Shown piece after piece: positions 31,891 to 41,163 of a stretch of 64,000 nucleotides of DNA (its first letter is position 1; each line of letters begins with the position of its first letter). Made by a program: the position numbers and the translations under genes. The DNA is taken from contig OW569360.1 in NCBI GenBank assembly GCA_937625935.1, positions 124,001 to 188,000 on the forward strand. The letters run 5' to 3'. The DNA is from Tetramitus jugosus (taxonomy: Eukaryota; Heterolobosea; Eutetramitea; Acrasida; Vahlkampfiidae). The notes under the pieces were generated by a model. That model saw only the letters and a program-made list of their open reading frames with translations. It was not told the origin of the DNA and did no database searches.

Positions 31891-34002
31891 TTACAACTTG
31901 CAGCACATGGGTTTGTTTGGAGGAACGTCAAGCACTGGGTTTTCATCAAAGAATCCATGTGGTACGAGAGTGAATGCCTTGAGCGGTCCCACTGGCATCA
32001 CTGGGAAGTCTTCTAATCTGACGACGTGAGTGATACCGAAGGTATACCAAAGAACCAGATCTTCGTCCACGATACCTCTGTTCTTGTTCGTGACAGTCTC
32101 CAAGGTATCACCTCCTGTTGTTCCATCAGTTTGATTCACATAGTTACCGGATGGATGTCTCGAATCAGAAGGATCATATTTTGAGCACCATAAATGGTGT
32201 TTGAGCCATGGTGCTCGTTGCACCAACCAGGAGTGTGGCTTTGCAAAACATCTAACGTTTGTTGCTGGCTGCAATGAATACGCAACAGGAGTTCCAGCCT
32301 TGTTTCTCTTGTTTTGGTTGACAATCTTCCAGCTTCGATTCGTGTTAAAGTTCAAGTTTCTTCTGGCCTCCATCTCTTTTGTCAGCAGTGTTTCCTGAGC
32401 ATAGAAACCGTTGCCTCTGTAATTTATCTCATCATCATCCTCTTCCTGAACATTAACTTCAACGAGTCTATTTTCGATACCATCCAAGCACATGTCGATC
32501 CGAGCACAATAAATGTGTTGATGAATTTGTCCACACAATCCTTCTTTGCTCAGTAATGTGGCATACTTTAGAGGGTCGTAACTCTCAATTTCTCTCAGAC
32601 CACCATCCTTTGATGGAACAAGGTGCTTACTGAAGACCGTGCTCGTATTAATAATACCAGTGTGCTTGATTTCCAGTTCAATTGCACCATCAAGATACAA
32701 GTGGTAATAGAATCCATATTCATAGTTACCAACTGTAGCAATAAAGGAGATAACTAGTCTTCTCGATCGTCTCACAGATGCTTTGTCTCTTCTCCAATCA
32801 GTGTGCTTCCACAAGATAGAGTTGTCCTCTTCATGCAAACAAATCACGTTCTTCATTGTGTATGGAACACCATGCATGGTTGTTAAGCACCCATCAAAGT
32901 AATAAATTTCACCAAGACAGTCGCATCCCAAGGACAAACTATTGGCCAATTTGCCAAGCCCATACTCACCGACATCGAATGCATTCTTTCTGGAATGAAT
33001 TGATGTTGGATCTCCATATGGAACTGCCATCTCTGAGATGCTAATTCTATTAGCAATTGGTCGTTTGTGAAACTCCAAACAATGCAACGTAAGGCCTTCC
33101 AGAGCACTGAAGCCCACTCGCAAATTCCAGTTTTGCCAAGACACAAGATTGGTGTCACTTACTGTCCACGAGGCACCCATTGGTTGAGTAATCTCAATGG
33201 GTTTCATAGTAGTTCTCATCTTTTCTCCTCTCTGCTCGAACAAGTGCTGTTCATAGTTGATTCTTTCCTTTGGTAGAATTTTTGCTAATTCTTCTTCCGA
33301 ATAATTAGCAAACATGTCATCAATGCAAATAATGGTTCGGTTGACCAGATCCAAAGTCAAACAAAGGCCATCCACTGGATGAGCATATCCATGATCATCA
33401 TCCGATCCCAATCTTGCAAATACAATGGTTCTGAGCAGTCGATAACCTCTCTCTTCTTCATCTCCATAGAAACCAGCGCTCCAAGGCTCTATCATCCATC
33501 TCCTATCTGCCCACTGTTGGATCTTGATTGGATCATTTGCAATCTCTGCCGGTACCAGTCCTCTACGATTCATAATGGCTTGAAATCTTGCATCTCCCTT
33601 GACTAGCTTCTCACAGATTTGGAACTCCTCAAGTGTCACAAACGGTTGCGTACCCAGTGGCAACCAACTCCAATCGAGTACCTTGTCAGTTCTCATGGAC
33701 ACAATTACCTCAGCAGACATGCTTTTGGCCTGTTGCTTATCATGCACCATGACACATGTTCTGCTACGTCTCTCAAACGATGAATTCCTCTTGTTTTCAT
33801 TCGATTCAAAGCATGCTAGTTTATCACTTGGGGTAGACGGTTCCACCAAGTCAACACTCACAAAGATGACCTCTTGTTGGTGTGGATTCCTGAGCAGTCG
33901 ATGATTGGCCATGTGTTGCTTGATGGCGGCCACAGAACGCACAATTTCATCATCTTGAATGGGAACTAACGGGTGACGGTTTACTGGTCTTGTTACTGAC
34001 AT
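31891..34002 (-). CDS. Copper-containing amine oxidase (TPQ cofactor)
   Basis: One exon, 703 residues from the ATG at 34002. Upstream codons stay open but reach the divergent promoter, so this start is preferred. It oxidises primary amines to aldehydes, releasing NH3 and H2O2. The N-terminal small domain starts with HPLVPIQDDEI. The large C-terminal domain has the catalytic base Asp343 (AFDVGEYG), the cofactor Tyr427 in N-Y-E, copper ligands His494 and His496 (HQH) and His659 (ITHVVRLEDFPVMPV). The spacing of 84 residues from base to cofactor and 163 from second to third His fits the family closely. No signal peptide is apparent, so it may be cytosolic or peroxisomal. The C-terminal residues CKL resemble a weak peroxisomal (PTS1-like) signal. 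Confidence 0.95.
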   Translation of the reverse strand: MSVTRPVNRHPLVPIQDDEIVRSVAAIKQHMANHRLLRNPHQQEVIFVSVDLVEPSTPSDKLACFESNENKRNSSFERRSRTCVMVHDKQQAKSMSAEVIVSMRTDKVLDWSWLPLGTQPFVTLEEFQICEKLVKGDARFQAIMNRRGLVPAEIANDPIKIQQWADRRWMIEPWSAGFYGDEEERGYRLLRTIVFARLGSDDDHGYAHPVDGLCLTLDLVNRTIICIDDMFANYSEEELAKILPKERINYEQHLFEQRGEKMRTTMKPIEITQPMGASWTVSDTNLVSWQNWNLRVGFSALEGLTLHCLEFHKRPIANRISISEMAVPYGDPTSIHSRKNAFDVGEYGLGKLANSLSLGCDCLGEIYYFDGCLTTMHGVPYTMKNVICLHEEDNSILWKHTDWRRDKASVRRSRRLVISFIATVGNYEYGFYYHLYLDGAIELEIKHTGIINTSTVFSKHLVPSKDGGLREIESYDPLKYATLLSKEGLCGQIHQHIYCARIDMCLDGIENRLVEVNVQEEDDDEINYRGNGFYAQETLLTKEMEARRNLNFNTNRSWKIVNQNKRNKAGTPVAYSLQPATNVRCFAKPHSWLVQRAPWLKHHLWCSKYDPSDSRHPSGNYVNQTDGTTGGDTLETVTNKNRGIVDEDLVLWYTFGITHVVRLEDFPVMPVGPLKAFTLVPHGFFDENPVLDVPPNKPMCCKL

Positions 34003-34177
34003 GCTTTCTTCTTGTTGATATTTTGTTGCTGATTTGACGTTATCAATTGGTTTTGTTTCCACACTAATGGGATAGCTCTCCTGATTCCACAACTCAACCA
34101 AAATTGATTGGTCCGGATCTGACAGAACAAAAAAGGGATTCAAAAGTGTGAAAAAAAAGCTTCCAACACAACAGAAA
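34003..34177. promoter_or_regulatory. Shared divergent promoter region between amine oxidase and arylamine NAT
   Basis: Only 175 bp separate the two divergent start codons, so both promoters must lie here. No clear TATA box was seen. A pyrimidine tract followed by CAG in the amine-oxidase direction could be an unused or 5' leader splice acceptor. Confidence 0.45.
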
Positions 34178-35140
34178 ATGCCCTCGACAGCGAGTGAGAA
34201 GGAAACAACAAGTGTGCAACCTCTCTTTTTGACGATTGAACAATGCAAGCTCTACCTTAAGAGAATTGGTCTCCTAGAGGAAATTTGTTTGGCCAATAAT
34301 GTCGAAAGCTTACAAGATCTCAAACAAAAGCTCAAGCCAACGTTGGAGACATTGAAAAGGTTACAGGAGGCACACACGACTCACATTCCGTTTGAGAATT
34401 TGAATATTCACATGGGACAACCTGTTGTAATTGATGAATCACACGTGTTTGAAAAGTTGGTGCTTGCACCGAATCGAGGTGGTTATTGCTTTGAGCAGAA
34501 CATGTTGTTTGGTCATTTTTTGACAATGTTGGGATTCGAGGTGCGTACACTGGGTGCGCGTGTCCTGGTGGGATGCATGCGTCAAAAGTTTTTGCCACTG
34601 AATCATCGAACTCATCTGGTGACCATTCCAAAGGGCGATGGTGATGAAGAGGAGAATAGTGAGGACAGAGTGTGGTTGGTGGATGTTGGATTCGGTGGAA
34701 CGACTCCAATGGTGGCTCCTCTATTGTTTAAGACCAATGTGGAGTGTAAAGTGTACTCGGATACGTTTCGTATCGAATTTGATGAAACCTTGAACTATAT
34801 TCTGCAGTGGTACGATGCTAGTGCATCTCAATGGGAAGATATGTACTGTTTTAGTACTCTTCCATTTATGCCGATTGACTATGTCATGATGAACTATTTT
34901 GTGTCTACTCATCCAGAGTCACTCTTTGTGAACAATTTGTTCTGTGGTTTGGCAACGCTCGAAGGCACAAAGGTCGTGTTCAATAACAAGTTTACTGTGA
35001 GAGACAATCACAAGATTACAGAACGTGTCATCTCGAATATGGAGGAGATGAAGGATGTGCTCATGAATGAGCTCAAGATCCAAGTGCCAGATCATGTGAC
35101 TAATTTTCCAAGAGTGAGCTTTGAGAGGCATCCACTTTAA
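34178..35140 (+). CDS. Arylamine N-acetyltransferase
   Basis: One exon, 320 residues from the ATG at 34178. It moves acetyl from acetyl-CoA to arylamines, hydrazines or arylhydroxylamines through a Cys thioester. The triad is visible: Cys104 in RGGYCFEQN, His146 in RTHLVTI and Asp169 in DVGFG. The N-terminal helical part has the typical HTTHIPFENLNI-like segment (here AHTTHIPFENLNIHMG). A short acidic insert (DGDEEENSED) lies between the His and Asp. Length is slightly above the usual 270-290 residues. It is driven from the same 175 bp spacer as the copper amine oxidase, another amine-modifying enzyme, and converges on the DUF4116 gene. Confidence 0.94.
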   Translation: MPSTASEKETTSVQPLFLTIEQCKLYLKRIGLLEEICLANNVESLQDLKQKLKPTLETLKRLQEAHTTHIPFENLNIHMGQPVVIDESHVFEKLVLAPNRGGYCFEQNMLFGHFLTMLGFEVRTLGARVLVGCMRQKFLPLNHRTHLVTIPKGDGDEEENSEDRVWLVDVGFGGTTPMVAPLLFKTNVECKVYSDTFRIEFDETLNYILQWYDASASQWEDMYCFSTLPFMPIDYVMMNYFVSTHPESLFVNNLFCGLATLEGTKVVFNNKFTVRDNHKITERVISNMEEMKDVLMNELKIQVPDHVTNFPRVSFERHPL

Positions 35141-35185
35141 GCAGGTTATCGCGTACATTGATTGAAAACGATTGTTGATAAACAT

Positions 35186-36310
35186 TTATGTACAAAACAG
35201 TGCATCTGAATAGTGAGCAGACGCACTTAAGCAATAATGGGAATCATCCTTTTCTTGTAGTTCTCTGCTTGCATACCGGTATGCGGACTTGTTATTGTTG
35301 ACAGCCATTGCTACAATTTCAGAGTTGGCACACAGCCGCTTCGAAGCATATCGCAAGGAGCAACCATATCTTCGTACAGCCATGGACACAATGTCAAAGT
35401 CATCTCTAAGTGTAGGAGATGCATACTCCAGTGCATAACCATTGTTTTGAACAGCAATTGAAACAATCGTTCTATTGTCACGAATTTCTTGCGAGGCATA
35501 CTGCAAGATGTAACCATAGCTTTGTGCGGCATGCATGACGACATCTGTATCGTTTTTCAACCGATCTGAGGCATACTTGAGAGAATATCCATAATTGTCC
35601 ACAGATTCCATCACAACGTCTCTATCGTCTTTCAACTCTGTTGAAACAAAATCCAAGACACATCCATCGTTGTGTAACGCAGCCAACACCATATCTCTCT
35701 CTCCTCTGTACTCGGCATGATACTTGATCAATTGTTCACAACAGTCAGAAATGGTCTCTCCGTTAAGTGATGCAGATGTACAAAAGCAAAGACAATCAGA
35801 GAACAGTTCCTTCATTCTGACATAACGTTTCGAATTCATGTTCTCATGATTCGATAAAATGGCTATCAATTCCTGACACTTGCCAGTAATTTCTCTCACT
35901 TCCTTGTTGTGAGTGACTGTCATCATGGTGTCTGTTATCCACCTATAGTACTGCAATAGGTGTAAGATGATTCGTATGTCACAGCCAGCATCGATCAACT
36001 GTGCAATCTTCCTGTGGGCAAGAATGGTGGTACAATTTTGTTTGCACATCATCTTTCCTCTCCTCGATGTTAAGAATGAGATACTTGGAAAATGGGTTTC
36101 ACTCTTCAACGCAACCTTATCCTTCAAAATGAACGCTCTCAGCATGAAAAATGAGAATTCATTGTTTTTTTGAAGGAGTTGATTGAATCTACGGTTGACC
36201 AGCAACAAAGACAGATAATTCGTTCGCTTTGGATCACCAAGAACAAATGAAAATATCTCGTGCCACAAGTCGTCCAGGTTATCCACAAACCAAGAGTAAT
36301 TGTCGTTCAT
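35186..36310 (-). CDS. F-box-like protein with DUF4116 repeats
   Basis: One exon, 374 residues. The first 60 residues resemble an F-box-type helix set (LDDLWHEIFSFVLGDPKRTNYLS and LLVNRRFNQLL). Residues 200-345 contain five or six copies of a repeat of about 25 residues with the pattern [DE]-[IV]-V-x-x-A-V-x-x-x-G-x-x-L-x-Y-A-S-x-x-L. This is the DUF4116 motif, common in protists, whose function is unknown. The repeats would pack as helical pairs and could bind partners. It may be a ubiquitin-ligase substrate receptor if the F-box is real, but that part is weak. Confidence 0.85.
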   Translation of the reverse strand: MNDNYSWFVDNLDDLWHEIFSFVLGDPKRTNYLSLLLVNRRFNQLLQKNNEFSFFMLRAFILKDKVALKSETHFPSISFLTSRRGKMMCKQNCTTILAHRKIAQLIDAGCDIRIILHLLQYYRWITDTMMTVTHNKEVREITGKCQELIAILSNHENMNSKRYVRMKELFSDCLCFCTSASLNGETISDCCEQLIKYHAEYRGERDMVLAALHNDGCVLDFVSTELKDDRDVVMESVDNYGYSLKYASDRLKNDTDVVMHAAQSYGYILQYASQEIRDNRTIVSIAVQNNGYALEYASPTLRDDFDIVSMAVRRYGCSLRYASKRLCANSEIVAMAVNNNKSAYRYASRELQEKDDSHYCLSASAHYSDALFCT

Positions 36311-36488
36311 TTTTGTGGTGTCTGGCTTGTTTGATCTCAGATCTATCCGCCACTGACGATGATTCGGACATTGGATTTATTTTCTTTGTATTTTTAGCAC
36401 GCACTTGTTCAAATAGCAGGTCGATGCATAACAAGCATGACAAGGATCTGGACTTACTGTCCACACCGTCGTTACAGATACATGACTG

Positions 36489-38714
36489 TTACACCCTGAC
36501 TATGTTGAGACGTTGATCAGGCGAATCATTGCATACCCAGAGATTGGCATCTGTTGAATCTGTGTTCAAGTTCGCACACAAATCTGGATTCATAATTTTC
36601 GAAGAGAGATTCGTAATAAGGGAGCAACTCTTCTTTTTGTTATGTGTCAATGGGAATTGCCAGAGTTGTTTTGTTCGGAAGTGACAAGGCCACAGAATCA
36701 GTGGTGATGTTGGCTCATCTGGTCCAGAATAATCCAAACACATTTGATACTTCTTATTAATCAGAGCACACATGGTAGAGTTCTTGGCTTGTACGAAGCA
36801 CTTTTCATTCTCGTCATATTTGATATCATGCGGGTCAGTGCATGCTGCGATCATCCATTCTTGTTCCTCAAGGGATTCCCGTACAGCAGTTGCAGCGTCA
36901 CCTTCATCTATCAGATGGTTGCATGGAAGGGCATGAACTGAATTATCATCGAATGCGGTCAAGCATGTAGCTTCATCAGAGAAGATATGATATGAGGTTT
37001 TGTCTCTCACTTGGTTACTACTATCATCCATCCATGCATCCAGCTCATCAAGCAGGAATGTATCATTTGCAAACTTTCTTGCGAACAGTGCAGTCCTTTC
37101 GTTCTTCAGGTATGGAAGATCTTCGGAATCAAAGTTATCAGGATGTCGACCACAAGAGTCAGCGATCCTATCAAAGAAGCATTCAGCAGTATCTCTCCAC
37201 TTGATCGATCGGAGGTTATTATGAACAATCTCATGACAGAATGGGCTAGCCTTGATAATAGTCTGGAAGAATAATTCGTCTGAAACCAGCATGTTGTCAA
37301 TATATCGCAAAAATTTAGGTACAAGAAGCTCATCATGCATAAAGAACTTGCAAAGTGAATTGTGCATGATAAACCATTGAGATCCACTCCAAATATCAAT
37401 TCCTCGAGGCAATGGTCTCCATCCTGCCAAATATAAATAATTATCACATTCTGCAAAGCCGAGTTTAATCGGTTTGTTATCTCTCAAGTCGTTTAGATGC
37501 ATATCAACATAGCTGATATCCTTCTTTCCAAGCAGGTATGCATTCACTGCTAATTCCTGGACAATCTCCTTGTTGGATCTTAGAGGATAATCTGCTCCAC
37601 TCAAATTGATACAGTATTCCCAATCATCAGGAAAATCTCGATGTAGAACTTTCATTGATTCCATTGTGGCATAAATCATGCTTGGACCTCCCCACGTAAT
37701 AGAATATTGATTGAACACGATGACATTAGGCCTTTTCACGGCGAAACGTTTGTACAGCTCGCCAATTTTCTGATTTACTTGATTCTTGTACTCATCAGTC
37801 GACTTTGAATCAATGTGGACAACATAATAGAAATTTGGGTCATAGATTCTAGCCAACAAGCGCCTCACATGATCAATATTATTGTGTAGCAATAGAATAT
37901 ATGCCAACTTGATATTAAAGTACTCTTTTGGTACTTGTGACACAATTGGGTTAGGATCCAACTCATATTGTTCTCGATGTTTGACTAGTTGTTCATGTAA
38001 GGGCGTATTTTGCTGATTTTCAGCCTCATGATGCTCATTGGCTATATTCATGCGTCGTTTCACCTTTTGATTCAAAGATACGCCTGATTTTCTTTGTATC
38101 AGAGGCTTCTCTGTTGTTGCAGTACGATTTTGTTTACTTGCTAACTGAGTCACATTTGCAGCATTTTCTACAACATTGGCTGATCCATCATCTTTATCAT
38201 CAGCATCATCATGTTCGTCATTTTCATCACCTAATACTTCCACTGGTCTTGGACAAAATGAAGGAAACGAAAACAAATCTTCCTCATCATGGTACAGTGC
38301 CCTATTGTTGATCATGTATGTCTCTGCAACCTTTAGCTTACAAGTGTATGATTTGATACGTTCAATCGATGGTCCAATATTACGCTTATCCACATCTGAA
38401 AACTCTTTCCACAATCTCTTAAACATGACTCTTGCTTCCAAATCCTTCACTTGATTCTGACCAATGTGGTGATCTGCAGATCTCTTCTTGTTTGCTGCCT
38501 GTGCTGCATCATTGTCTGATTGTCTTGACCTTGGAGAATTTCCAGCAATGATGGGAGGAATCTGTTCTGCTGTTTCTGCTGCTGTTTGTTTCTTCAAGAG
38601 ATAAAAGAAGAAGATGGCAATCAAGCAGAGAACAATTGAAATGACAATCATTGCCTTTTGAGAAGAAGAAGACTTCTTGGCACTCACTGAATCCTTGTGC
38701 TTCTTGGTTTCCAT
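36489..38714 (-). CDS. GT14-type glycosyltransferase (xylosyltransferase-like) with C-terminal beta-trefoil domain
   Basis: One exon, 741 residues from the ATG at 38714. It is a type II membrane protein: a short Lys/Ser-rich cytosolic tail, one helix at about residues 21-43, then a stem with acidic and Asn-rich segments. The catalytic region (about 255-520) matches the core-2/I-branching and xylosyltransferase family (GT14): KLAYILLLHNNIDHVRRLL, YYVVHIDSKS, ITWGGPSMIYA, INLSGADYPLRS, SGSQWFIMH and a DELFFQTII segment. Such enzymes act in the Golgi on glycoproteins or proteoglycans. The last 100 residues have CLDY, LILWPCH, LWQFP and LWVC motifs with paired Cys, as in R-type lectin beta-trefoils, which could hold the glycan substrate. 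Donor and acceptor sugars are unknown. Confidence 0.9.
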   Translation of the reverse strand: METKKHKDSVSAKKSSSSQKAMIVISIVLCLIAIFFFYLLKKQTAAETAEQIPPIIAGNSPRSRQSDNDAAQAANKKRSADHHIGQNQVKDLEARVMFKRLWKEFSDVDKRNIGPSIERIKSYTCKLKVAETYMINNRALYHDEEDLFSFPSFCPRPVEVLGDENDEHDDADDKDDGSANVVENAANVTQLASKQNRTATTEKPLIQRKSGVSLNQKVKRRMNIANEHHEAENQQNTPLHEQLVKHREQYELDPNPIVSQVPKEYFNIKLAYILLLHNNIDHVRRLLARIYDPNFYYVVHIDSKSTDEYKNQVNQKIGELYKRFAVKRPNVIVFNQYSITWGGPSMIYATMESMKVLHRDFPDDWEYCINLSGADYPLRSNKEIVQELAVNAYLLGKKDISYVDMHLNDLRDNKPIKLGFAECDNYLYLAGWRPLPRGIDIWSGSQWFIMHNSLCKFFMHDELLVPKFLRYIDNMLVSDELFFQTIIKASPFCHEIVHNNLRSIKWRDTAECFFDRIADSCGRHPDNFDSEDLPYLKNERTALFARKFANDTFLLDELDAWMDDSSNQVRDKTSYHIFSDEATCLTAFDDNSVHALPCNHLIDEGDAATAVRESLEEQEWMIAACTDPHDIKYDENEKCFVQAKNSTMCALINKKYQMCLDYSGPDEPTSPLILWPCHFRTKQLWQFPLTHNKKKSCSLITNLSSKIMNPDLCANLNTDSTDANLWVCNDSPDQRLNIVRV

Positions 38715-38831
38715 GAAATGTGCTGTTGTTGTGCCCTGTGAAGTCTGTGTCAAGCGAGTTCGTTGTTTTTTCTTTCGTGAACCAAGAGAAGTTGTGAAAA
38801 GGAAATGGTTTTTATTTTCCGCTTTCCTTTG

Positions 38832-39245
38832 TTAGTTTTGCTGCAGCAAGTTGGTTGTTTGCTTTTTTGCCTGAAAACTACTGTTGCTGTTGTTACCATT
38901 GGAGTGGAAACGAGACCGAGAACGATGAAACATGGAGCTTGGAGGGCTATTCGGAGAAGAGGTGGAGTTGGAAACAGAGTTCAAAGACGAGTTATATCCC
39001 ATCTTGATACTCTCAAGTGTTCTATTCCTCTCTGTTTCTATATCTACATCCAACTGCTTGATACGCTCGATCAATTCTTCATTTTTCTCTTGAAAATGAG
39101 AAATCTCCTTGGAGGTGTCCGCAATCTTGTCCTCTAGCTTTTGAAACATTTCCTCTCGTTGTTTGAGGATTTGTCTAAACTTCTTCTCACTTCGCTCGTA
39201 CTCCCCGACAAAAGATATTGGCTGTGAGGTACTAGAGTTGTTCAT
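38832..39245 (-). CDS. Small coiled-coil protein
   Basis: One exon, 137 residues. Residues 15-85 form a strong coiled coil (heptads through EKKFRQILKQREEMFQKLED and ERIKQLDVDIETERN). The C-terminal 50 residues are Ser/Asn-rich with Ser-Pro sites. No family was recognised. The composition and clean ATG make it a credible gene, but it is short. It diverges from a 170-residue unknown across 271 bp. Confidence 0.65.
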   Translation of the reverse strand: MNNSSTSQPISFVGEYERSEKKFRQILKQREEMFQKLEDKIADTSKEISHFQEKNEELIERIKQLDVDIETERNRTLESIKMGYNSSLNSVSNSTSSPNSPPSSMFHRSRSRFHSNGNNSNSSFQAKKQTTNLLQQN

Positions 39246-39516
39246 CTAACTATTCACTTTTCAGTTCAAGAGTGGTTCACTTTGATTTTGGTCAGCCCGA
39301 TCTTAGGGAATTCATCAGTTTCTACGTAGAAACGAATGGCGCGAGAGGATTACTCCTACCGAGGTCAGAAATGTGGAAGATTTCAGACGCTGGTAAAGGA
39401 ATACTTTTTCTAGACGTCATTAATATAGACTCATGAGCTCAAATTAATCCCCTGGCCAACTGATCAATTTAGCAGTTAGCAGTCTTCGTTTGTGCTGAAC
39501 AACAAACAAGTGACAC

Positions 39517-40029
39517 ATGGCCGCTACGTACCATCCAAACACTCTACTATGCCAGATCATCTGTCAGGAATTGTCCATTGAACAATTGAGGGATCCACTG
39601 AACATTCAATATTACCGTGGCGTCTCCTTCAAACAATACATGGATACAAAGTACGATGAAAAAAGAAAAGTGCTACGGATTCCTCACACATACATTGTTT
39701 GTTTAGACAATGTGGTAGCCAGACACTGTATTGCAATACTGAGTGCAACCGCATCTGTACCAAAGCAACAATTGGATGAATTCAAGGAGATTTCTAATCA
39801 TTTGGTTGACCAATTCAAGACACAGCTGTGGATGGAAGTCATGCACAAGAGACCATTCTCGGTCCCTCTCTTCACAAGCATTTTAGGAGAAGCTCTCCAT
39901 CTCATTTACAACAACACCGGCTTACCTTACTTGATGAGCACAGTGAAGCTGGGACGCAATATTCGGTCAATTAACTGTTGGACCTCCCATCCTGAATTAG
40001 TTCCCATATTTACGTCCTATCATAAATGA
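39517..40029 (+). CDS. Hypothetical 170-residue protein
   Basis: One exon. The protein is soluble-looking, mixed alpha/beta, with four Cys and a conserved-looking C-terminal half (GEALHLIYNNTGLPYLMSTV). No signal peptide or membrane helix and no recognised family. AATAAA motifs follow the stop (TGAAATAAATAAAG), supporting a transcript end here. It converges on the beta-trefoil-like gene with 42 bp between stops. Confidence 0.7.
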   Translation: MAATYHPNTLLCQIICQELSIEQLRDPLNIQYYRGVSFKQYMDTKYDEKRKVLRIPHTYIVCLDNVVARHCIAILSATASVPKQQLDEFKEISNHLVDQFKTQLWMEVMHKRPFSVPLFTSILGEALHLIYNNTGLPYLMSTVKLGRNIRSINCWTSHPELVPIFTSYHK

Positions 40030-40071
40030 AATAAATAAAGTCATCCTTTGTGTATTTATCGAATAATTGAC

Positions 40072-41163
40072 TTATTTGGAGCAAGTAGCTCTGAGAAATG
40101 ACCAGATGCAGTGTTCGTCCTTTGTTTTGGTTAATTGTGGTACCCTTGTCTTATCTCTAATCTTACCGCTCAAGTACATGATATCATCGTTTCTATCCTG
40201 ATCGCCTCCCAATCGACTGAGACCAACATTGACAATATGATACAACTTTGTGTTATTGGGCACAGCATGAACAAGTCTCCATTTGGACAACACTGGTGAT
40301 TGGTCAGCATCGTGATGAGGTATCAATGAGGCTGACATACCGTACTCTTCCAACAATTCACCACCCAAGTCTGTTTCAGGAGCTGAAAGCTCTTTCAATC
40401 GCCCATGTAAATCACTGAACAAAATAATGTACTCGCCGTTGCCAACATGACTCAAAAAACAATCATGTGACAAATCGAACTTCGTCAATGTTTCGTTCAT
40501 CATGATCGCATCCGCTAGCAACGGATTCGGTTGCAGCACATTGGCAGTTGCAGAACAAATCATTGAATAGTGAGCAGGTGCAAGGGGCACGTTCTCTGAT
40601 AAAGCTTGTGGTATCAATCTCTCGAATCTCCACAGGAGCTCCTTTGTACTTGGGGCATTTTGCCTGCTCCAATCCACCATTTCAGGAATATTGTCCTCTG
40701 ACTCTCCCTTCAAATACTTGCCACTCTTCACATTCTGCACACAGTACACATGATTCAACGTGTGGTAGTCTGACGGAATGAGACGCCACTGTTGGTGCAA
40801 ACTGCGTTCCGTACTGGATCCCTGCCACAAAAAGGGTGTCACTCTGGATCGATCAGGAAAAAGCATCCATTGTTTTGCCTGAGTGTGAGGCATGGTGTTT
40901 CCATCGATGCAGTGCGGTGTTTCAACCATGAAATTTGTTTTGATCGAACATCGAATCTGTTGTGCCGCTAGGTCGTCAGAGGAGGAGTGACTGGCTTGCA
41001 TGACATCGACAAACCACCACTGCGATTGGCTCATGATGTTCGGAGCGTTGTTGAGAGCCATTCTCATGTGGTTGGACACGGGTTGTCTCACTAAATGAGT
41101 ATCTGCATCCAGACAGAGACCATTCTTGATGCATGTGATCATGTACTCGCCTGATTCCATCAT
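40072..41163 (-). CDS. Beta-trefoil-like protein with repeated QxW-type motifs
   Basis: One exon, 363 residues, with two adjacent ATGs (41163 and 41160). At intervals the chain shows a Gly/Asn-containing 'xYxIxxxxNGLCLDA'-like strand and then a W-[RFM]-[FLV] motif: QSQWWF (about 47), AKQWML (about 97), HQQWRL (about 125), LLWRF (about 178), SKWRLV (about 296) and CIWSFL (about 355). This spacing suggests two beta-trefoil domains of the R-type-lectin or fascin kind. No signal peptide is present, so it should be cytosolic. The ligand is unknown. Confidence 0.75.
   Translation of the reverse strand: MMESGEYMITCIKNGLCLDADTHLVRQPVSNHMRMALNNAPNIMSQSQWWFVDVMQASHSSSDDLAAQQIRCSIKTNFMVETPHCIDGNTMPHTQAKQWMLFPDRSRVTPFLWQGSSTERSLHQQWRLIPSDYHTLNHVYCVQNVKSGKYLKGESEDNIPEMVDWSRQNAPSTKELLWRFERLIPQALSENVPLAPAHYSMICSATANVLQPNPLLADAIMMNETLTKFDLSHDCFLSHVGNGEYIILFSDLHGRLKELSAPETDLGGELLEEYGMSASLIPHHDADQSPVLSKWRLVHAVPNNTKLYHIVNVGLSRLGGDQDRNDDIMYLSGKIRDKTRVPQLTKTKDEHCIWSFLRATCSK

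Noticed and set aside
34003-34248. An N-terminal extension of the amine oxidase into the divergent spacer
   Set aside because: The codons are open but lack family features, and they overlap the promoter and start of the NAT gene. The N2-like domain begins right after the ATG at 34002.
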